Below, piece after piece: positions 58,553-64,000 of a DNA stretch of 64,000 bases. Position 1 is the first letter of the stretch. Each line of letters begins with the position of its first letter. Under the pieces are notes generated by a model. That model saw only the letters and a list, made by a program, of their open reading frames with translations, was not told the origin of the DNA and ran no database searches. This DNA is from Parietaria judaica (taxonomy: Eukaryota > Streptophyta > Magnoliopsida > Rosales > Urticaceae), in the NCBI GenBank assembly GCA_954871525.1, contig OX940870.1, positions 11,625,501-11,689,500 of the forward strand. Reading direction: 5' to 3'. Both the position numbers and the translations under genes were made by a program.

Positions 58553-59584
58553 CAAAAAATGGCAAACTATACAGTTTACAACTCTACCGATTGATACTTT
58601 TTCTTCCTATTTAATTAAAAAGAAAATAATAGTTTAAGTTTATTTCAAAACACTTATTTATATGTATTAATATTTTTATATTGTATGAAATGTTAAGTGT
58701 TAACTATCAATTAATAATTATAAAATGTAGAATGTTTTAGAAATTAATTTTTTATTCCTTTCAAAAATCTTTGGTTTTGTGACGATAATTACATTATTAC
58801 GTACAATTTGCATAACACAAAAATCTATAGAGAACATTTATAATATGATATATATATATATAATGAATTAATTTTGTAGTCTCGTTTTATACTAAAATTG
58901 TGATTTATTTTTCGATCCCCCTCATGAAAATTTCTGGCTTCGCCAGACCATGAATCTTTTTGTCTTTGCTGATTATGTTTGGAGAGGTAGTTGTGAGATT
59001 AGAGAAAGAAAGATCTTACATTGCTTTTAAAAACACGTTAAATTTTTTTGGTACTATGCCAACACGGTAATCATCGGGATTTTGACTTTCTTATAGCCAT
59101 ATTTGAGTCTAGAATTAAAATATGGAAAGAAAAATAGAATACATTTTTGAGTATTTACCGTGTCGTAGCAGTAGTCACAGTGTCAATATTTACCGTGTCC
59201 AGAATAAATCAAGTCGGTCGTGCGTATATAATTCTAATTTATGTGCATTTTGGTTGGAGTTTAATCGTACACGTTTGAGTATTTGGTGAATGTTAGATGT
59301 AAGCAAAAAGGAGATGGTTGAGAACAAGTGCCTATTCTGGTGGAGGCTTGTGATTTTTTTAGATTATTTAATCTAGGGACATGCTTTCTTTCTGCTATTA
59401 TATGGTTGGTTGATGTATGTCGAAATACAAACTAGTTTGGATCCTCAAATTGATATGGGATTTCACGTCTGAGTGTTGTTATCTTGTCGAAGATTTTCTT
59501 TGGTTACTAAATGCACTAGAAGAAAATTGGATGGGTTCTATTATAATAGTTTGCCTTTTTTGAAAATTTGAAGGACACGAAATG
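58531..59584. mobile_element. Possible TIR transposon with ~38-bp inverted ends
   Basis: The left end CTTAGTGTCCTTCAAATTCT...GGCAAACTAT is matched inverted on the right (ATAGTTTGCC...TTTGAAGGACACGAAATG). The interior contains a scrap of ZIP intron 2 and a scrap of the 51.1-kb region. No clear target duplication. Confidence 0.45.
59017..59240 (+). pseudogene. Third ZIP remnant fused to a 51-kb-region fragment
   Basis: 59017-59150 matches ZIP intron 2 (48014-48145: TTGCTTTTAAAAACACGTTA through AAAGAAAAATAGAA) with a few changes. 59166-59240 matches 51114-51190 (CCGTGTCCAGAATAAATCAA). The order is the same as in copy A and its downstream region, as if about 3 kb between them had been deleted from a third copy. 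More diverged than copies A and B from each other. Confidence 0.7.
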
Positions 59585-60544
59585 CGTGACAAATTTCGTC
59601 TAGAAATTAGTTCTTTGTTTGGTGTTTTTGCAAGAAAAAAATATATGTGTTTGGTATTAGCTGGAAAATGGTTTTAATTATTTTACCACTTGCTTTGAGA
59701 TGTGTTGCAATTGATCTTCATATTTTTGTTAGTTAAGCAAATAAAAAAGTGTTGTTCATGTTGTTAATTTCAATATAGCTTTTAAGTGCAATAAAAAATT
59801 ACGAGGCGCAATTTTTATCTTTATCATTAGGACAATCATTGATATAGCATTTGGTGTTAAAGAGGCTAAATGTAAGACATAAATACATTATTAACGTGTA
59901 CTCTCGCATCAAGCCACAACTCCTTCGTGGAATAATTGGAAGATTACGATGAAACTAGAGCTGCGGACCACGACGTCGCGACTCGTCGCGGTTCAAATCG
60001 CCAAAAACAGCGTCGCGACGGGTCGCGATTTCCTGCATCGCGAGTCATCGCGAAGTCGCCGGGGAGTTGGAAAAAAATGCAGCGGCATATGTTCTTATTA
60101 GTTTTCGATGTTTAATTTTATTTTTTTTCCCTAATCTAATTATCAAAATTTATCAATTATTTCAAATTTATATTTAAATATTTTTATTAATATTTATTAA
60201 TAATAAGTTTGATTAATATATTAGCTTTTAAATTTTTAACATATTAATAAGTTTGATTTATACGTTAGTTTTAAATTTGTAACATATTAATAAAATTTGA
60301 TTTATATGTTAGTTTTTAACTTGTAACATATTAATAAATTAAAGTTGAACAAATTTAATCAACAAATAAATATATACAATGAGACGAGATATTTAAAAAA
60401 AAAGTTGTATTATTCATTGTGAATATTACAATAAGGTGGAAGAGAGTTGTAAATATTCAGTGTAAATATTACAAGATGCCTCACTAAAACCTCTCTTGTA
60501 AAACCCTCCTTAGGGACATAAAACCAAGAGAGGAAAGAGCACAT

Positions 60545-63258
60545 CATTACTCGGGGAACATTGCGTTGAACCTTTCCGTCATTAGCTCCAGTTCGCTTGG
60601 TTCGGAGCGTTCGCAATCACGGGGGGCTGGAACAACAAATCATTCAACACTACTATTTGCTCGACGTGTGTGTTGGTGGTTGACGACCGTAGGTCGTTGA
60701 TGAGATATTGAGCCGTACTGAAAACGCTCTCCGAAGCAACGCTAGAAATGGGGATGGACAGTATATCCCTCGCCATTCTCGCCAATATCGAAAATCTGTC
60801 CCTTTGATTCTTCCACCACTTAATGACGTCGAACTCGTCGGATTCGTCGTCGAACCGTTGGCCGTAGTAGCGCTTCACTTCTGCCGGTTGGCCTCCCGTG
60901 TCGTCCGCCAACGGCGTAGTGGATTCCCCGCGATCGAGCCGTTGCTTGAGTCTCCGGCTGAAGTCTAGTCCCGTCTTGGTTGGGCTTGCCATCACTTCCC
61001 TTTACTCCTCCTGTGCGTTGAACTGTGGGAACCGTTTGTCGTATTCACCGTACAATGCATAAAAAGCTTCATTAACAACATTAACATAATTATGATAATC
61101 CGCCCCTATGTTTTCTTCGATCGCTATCATCATTGGCCCATACGCATCCGAAAGACGAGGGTCTAGAATAGCACCGAAGCAAAATGAAAACGGGGGTGGA
61201 TCCCAATAAGACTTGAATTTCAAAACCATAGACGAAATAAGCGGAGAAATAATAGGGTCATTTTCGAATTCATTGAAAGCACATGAAATTTGATAAAGAC
61301 CCGAAAGACCATGATTCAAAGAGGGTCTATTTTGGTTTGAGAAAAGCAAAGAATTTCATCGCGGTTGCCCATTCCGCCTCTGTGATCCGCGCCTCGGGAG
61401 CGAGTTCCTGTCTGAGGAAGTGGTCCAAAGGAAGTCTCTATCTACACACAACTGAAATCATTAAATACGTAGAGTTCCATCGTGTATTATTATCTAAACC
61501 AAATCTATTAGCTTTATGATTGTGGTCTTTACAAAATCGTCTCCACCTATTGGTGGTTTGAGGATTCCGGATCCAATCAACAATGCCGCATATTTTTTCA
61601 ATATGGTGTGCAATATGTGCCTCGCCCGTTCGTGCAATTAAATTAATTATGTGACAAGCACACCGTTGATGTAAAATATTTCGAAACGGAGAAGCGGGCA
61701 ACATTGTTTCCAAGATAGTAATCGCGGCGTTGTTCTTGAGGCATTATCTAAGGTAATGGAAATAACACGATTTTGTAAACCTCAATCACCAAATAATGTA
61801 AACCAAGGTTGGAATTTTCGACGATAATCGTCGATAATCGTCGATTTTTCGGCATTTCGATAGTTACCGGTAAGTTGCCGGTTGTAATGCTTATCGTTTT
61901 TATATACTTTTCGACGATTTTCGAGGTTTTTGATAAAACCTTTTCCAACCGATTTTCGGTAAAATCAGTGTAAAAAAAAGGTATTTTTCGGTAAAAAAAA
62001 TTTCGGCAAAAATAATTATATTTGCACAAGGTCACCTCACCTCACCTCACCTCACCTCGCCACGTCCGTCCGGACGGACGGCGGCGGCGCGCGCGTGTGG
62101 TGGTGTAACATTTGTGTGAGTCCTCCCCCATCCACAAAATCCTATGACCCAAAGAGCCCAAGCCCTTGTCTCTAATATTTGGTATATAAACATCACCAAA
62201 CTCTTGTCATCTATCAATGTGGGACTTTTTGTTATTCAACTTATATTACACAACTTAACATACATATACACTTTCACTTAATAATTTAACTTAATATTAC
62301 ACACTTCAACTAATATTATACACTTAACATACATATTAACTTCACCTAACATACATATACACTTAATATGTATATTCATTTAATATTATACACTTCAACT
62401 AATATTAATATTATAATTATACACTTAATAATTTAACATATGTTTTGTGGTATGATATTATCAAAATATTTTATAAGTTAGATGTCAAAAAGTATCGAAA
62501 AGTATCGATAATCCGTCGATAATCATCGAAAAGTATCGGTAATCGGTAAGCTACAGTGTTATAGGTTTTCCGTCGGTTAATCGGTAAGCTATCGATTAAT
62601 CCGTCGAAAACGGTAATCGGTTTATCGGTAAAATCGGTAAGTTGAACCTTGATGTAAACAATTTATCGGCTATGTTTTTTCCGGTATGGCGACACTCGAA
62701 TAGCGATAAGTTTAAAAGTCGTTGACATGGATTCCACTCATCGTCGACGTAATGGGCGGTCAAACTCATGTAATCGTTCAAACTTGGACCGTTCCACAAG
62801 TCAATGGTAAAAGAAACGTTTATGCTAGACATTTTGGAAAAATTGACTAAAAGGTTTTTTTGCATAGCATAAGCGGTTTCCATGTCCCCAGTATAAGTGG
62901 TACGAGAAAACTGCTGGTATATCGGATTAATCCTTTGCATATATCATGTATGGTTGGGATTTTCGACAAAACTCAGTGGAACGCCCGAGAAAGAATCCAT
63001 TCGAGTGTCCATTTTTGTAAATTCACAGCAGAAAGAGCATTTACCTGTGCTGTGTTTACTTCATCGAGCTCCCCGGTTGGGAAGCACACATTTGCGTGTC
63101 GGTTCAAGTAGCCGGTTCCCCGGTCCCCCATCCCGTCTAAGACTTGCCCGCACTTTTTGCACGTGGCCAGTTTAACATGCTTTCGTTGATATGCCGATCT
63201 TCATGAAAAAAGTTCCACACCGCAGCCGTGTTTGGTCGTCCCCACGCCAAGCCATGAG
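60545..63258 (-). pseudogene. hAT transposase (copy 2), multiply disrupted
   Basis: Reading on the minus strand: BED-type zinc finger (AAVWNFF near 63220; TCKKCGQVL and YLNRHANVC, 63085-63175) with a frameshift in its middle; then 62940-62652 (FTIDLWNGPS, first catalytic Asp context), cut by the MITE; 61713-61438 (RCACHIINLIARTGEAH); a 32-bp deletion with AACC at both breakpoints near 61343; 61349-61002 ending at a TAA where copy 1 has Gln; 60995-60582 with the dimerisation domain (SIPISSVASESVFS); and a one-base loss near 60608 changing the C-terminus. Copy 2 keeps the N-terminal zinc finger that copy 1 lacks. Confidence 0.9.
61804..62651. mobile_element. hAT MITE (848 bp) inside transposase copy 2
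   Basis: The exact 8-bp duplication ATGTAAAC flanks it (61796-61803 and 62652-62659). Ends start CAAGGTTGGAATTTTCG and, inverted, CAAGGTTCAACTTACCG. The subterminal zones repeat short CGATAATCGTCGA/ATCGGTAA motifs. It includes a (CCTCA)n tract at 62034-62056 and GC-rich CCGTCCGGACGG next to it. No coding capacity. Removing it and one duplicate rejoins the transposase sequence. Confidence 0.92.
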
Positions 63259-63259
63259 G

Positions 63260-63830
63260 ATTTAGTCTATTAAAACAAAAGGAAAATCATAAATTTAAAT
63301 GTCATAGAGTTTATTATTAATCATATTTTTTTAAATAAATGTCTTAAGGTTAAATAAAAAAGTTAACAAAATTAAAATGGTATTTCTTATGTGTGGAAAT
63401 AATTATCAAACTCTTTTGGACGGAACTCGCCGAGGTTCCACGACCAGATCGACTAGAAATGATGCTATGATCTCGCTTTAGGCCCAAGTTTTTCTAGACA
63501 GAACTCCTCGAGGTTCCCAGGCTAGCTTGGAGGAGATTGCAAAGCAAACCTTATTTAAAAACCAATCTTTCTAAGACACCGAAATCCAATAAGAACTTTA
63601 TAATTATCACCACACAGACAAATTACCTTTTTAATTTTATTAATTTATTTAAGTAAGCATTTAATGTTTAAATAATTATTAAATCTCAAGAAATTTATTT
63701 CTGATGTGGAAGATCAGTCAGAACCGCAACCACATAGCATACTAAGACTTTCAAGAGACGTAGCAAATTAATTAATTAAACTAAAATAATTAAACTAAAA
63801 TAATTAAAATAATAATAATTAAAATAATTA
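63260..63830. other. Probable transposase intron with foreign fragments
   Basis: AT-rich DNA between the zinc-finger exon and the first exon. 63405-63530 has two related GAACTC(G/C)-CGAGGTTCC segments. 63680-63760 is an inverted copy (about 90% by eye) of the leader of the copia element at 29680-29762. Confidence 0.5.
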
Positions 63831-64000
63831 CCCCGTCACCGGACGCGGACGTCGAGCACGTCGAGGACGTTGGACGGAGCCTTCGCCGGTTTCGTGATGG
63901 AAAGAGATTGGCGAACCATCGTGGTACGAGCCGACAACGGAGGAATGGTGCGGAGTCGGAAGGTCCTCCTCGACAAGATCGCTTCTTTGAGGCGGTTCCT
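63830..64000 (-). pseudogene. hAT copy 2, probable first exon (partial)
   Basis: A GC-rich stretch on the minus strand reads an acidic, Pro/Ser/His-rich sequence with DLPTPHHSSVVGSYHDGSPI, resembling the variable N-terminal region before the BED finger in hAT transposases. Its start is beyond the window. Confidence 0.45.

Larger units (their letters stand above)
59956..64000 (-). mobile_element. hAT transposon copy 2 (right end outside window)
   Basis: The terminus TAGAGCTGCGGACC at 59956 is preceded by GATGAAAC (59948-59955), the putative 8-bp duplication. Five TCGCGA motifs follow within 110 bp. Inside, on the minus strand, are the transposase dimerisation domain, catalytic region and BED zinc finger, then an AT-rich intron and a first exon near 63830-64000. 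It is interrupted by a MITE at 61804-62651. Confidence 0.85.

Noticed and set aside
1..64000. tRNA and rRNA genes
   Set aside because: No cloverleaf with conserved A and B boxes was recognised by eye; tRNA-like matches were only retroelement primer-binding sites. A tRNAscan-SE run would settle it.

Overview
The window is nuclear DNA of a flowering plant, most likely a eudicot. It is AT-rich, has spliced genes with short GT-AG introns, and carries plant-specific families (CYP97A carotene hydroxylase, FAR1-related protein, IRT-like ZIP transporter) among plant hAT, Mutator-like (MULE), Helitron, Ty1/copia and Ty3/gypsy elements. I cannot name the species. No bacterial or organellar genes, tRNA or rRNA were recognised. 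The only intact-looking host genes are two copies of one ZIP metal transporter.

Layout. 1-479: a hAT MITE end inside the 3' end of a Helitron. 480-4660: unassigned AT-rich DNA. 4692-10365: a hAT transposon (copy 1, transposase broken by a stop) whose 3' part is split by a non-autonomous LTR element (6722-10235). 11221-11251: a second Helitron 3' end abutting a minus-strand copia element (11252-17847), which is itself split by a non-autonomous gypsy-type element (13972-16291). 19129-23000: a decayed CYP97A gene. 23641-23934: a hAT MITE sharing its terminal motif with the hAT transposons. 24123-27360: a MULE with long inverted ends and a MURA remnant. 27459-28134: a probable solo LTR. 29296-34480: a complete but inactive copia element with LTRs and a 5-bp target duplication. 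35102-36737: a MULE carrying a serine hydroxymethyltransferase-like fragment. 38443-42075: the 3' part of a FAR1-related gene interrupted in an exon by a 2.68-kb Helitron. 42195-42915: a gypsy LTR and gag fragment.

45950-49231 and 55094-58372 are near-identical 3.28-kb duplicates, each with a complete ZIP gene; between them lie two MULE-type elements with 9-bp target duplications. A third scrap of the ZIP intron lies at 59017-59150. 59956 to the window end is hAT copy 2 on the minus strand, interrupted by an 848-bp hAT MITE with a perfect 8-bp duplication.

The genes do not form one pathway. The theme is layered transposition. A hAT family with TAGAGCTG termini and dense TCGCGA subterminal palindromes occurs as two degenerate transposase-coding copies plus a MITE. 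MULE-type elements carry host gene fragments. Helitrons end in TCCACTAG after a GC hairpin. A recent duplication has amplified a metal transporter with about 0.9 kb of its promoter.
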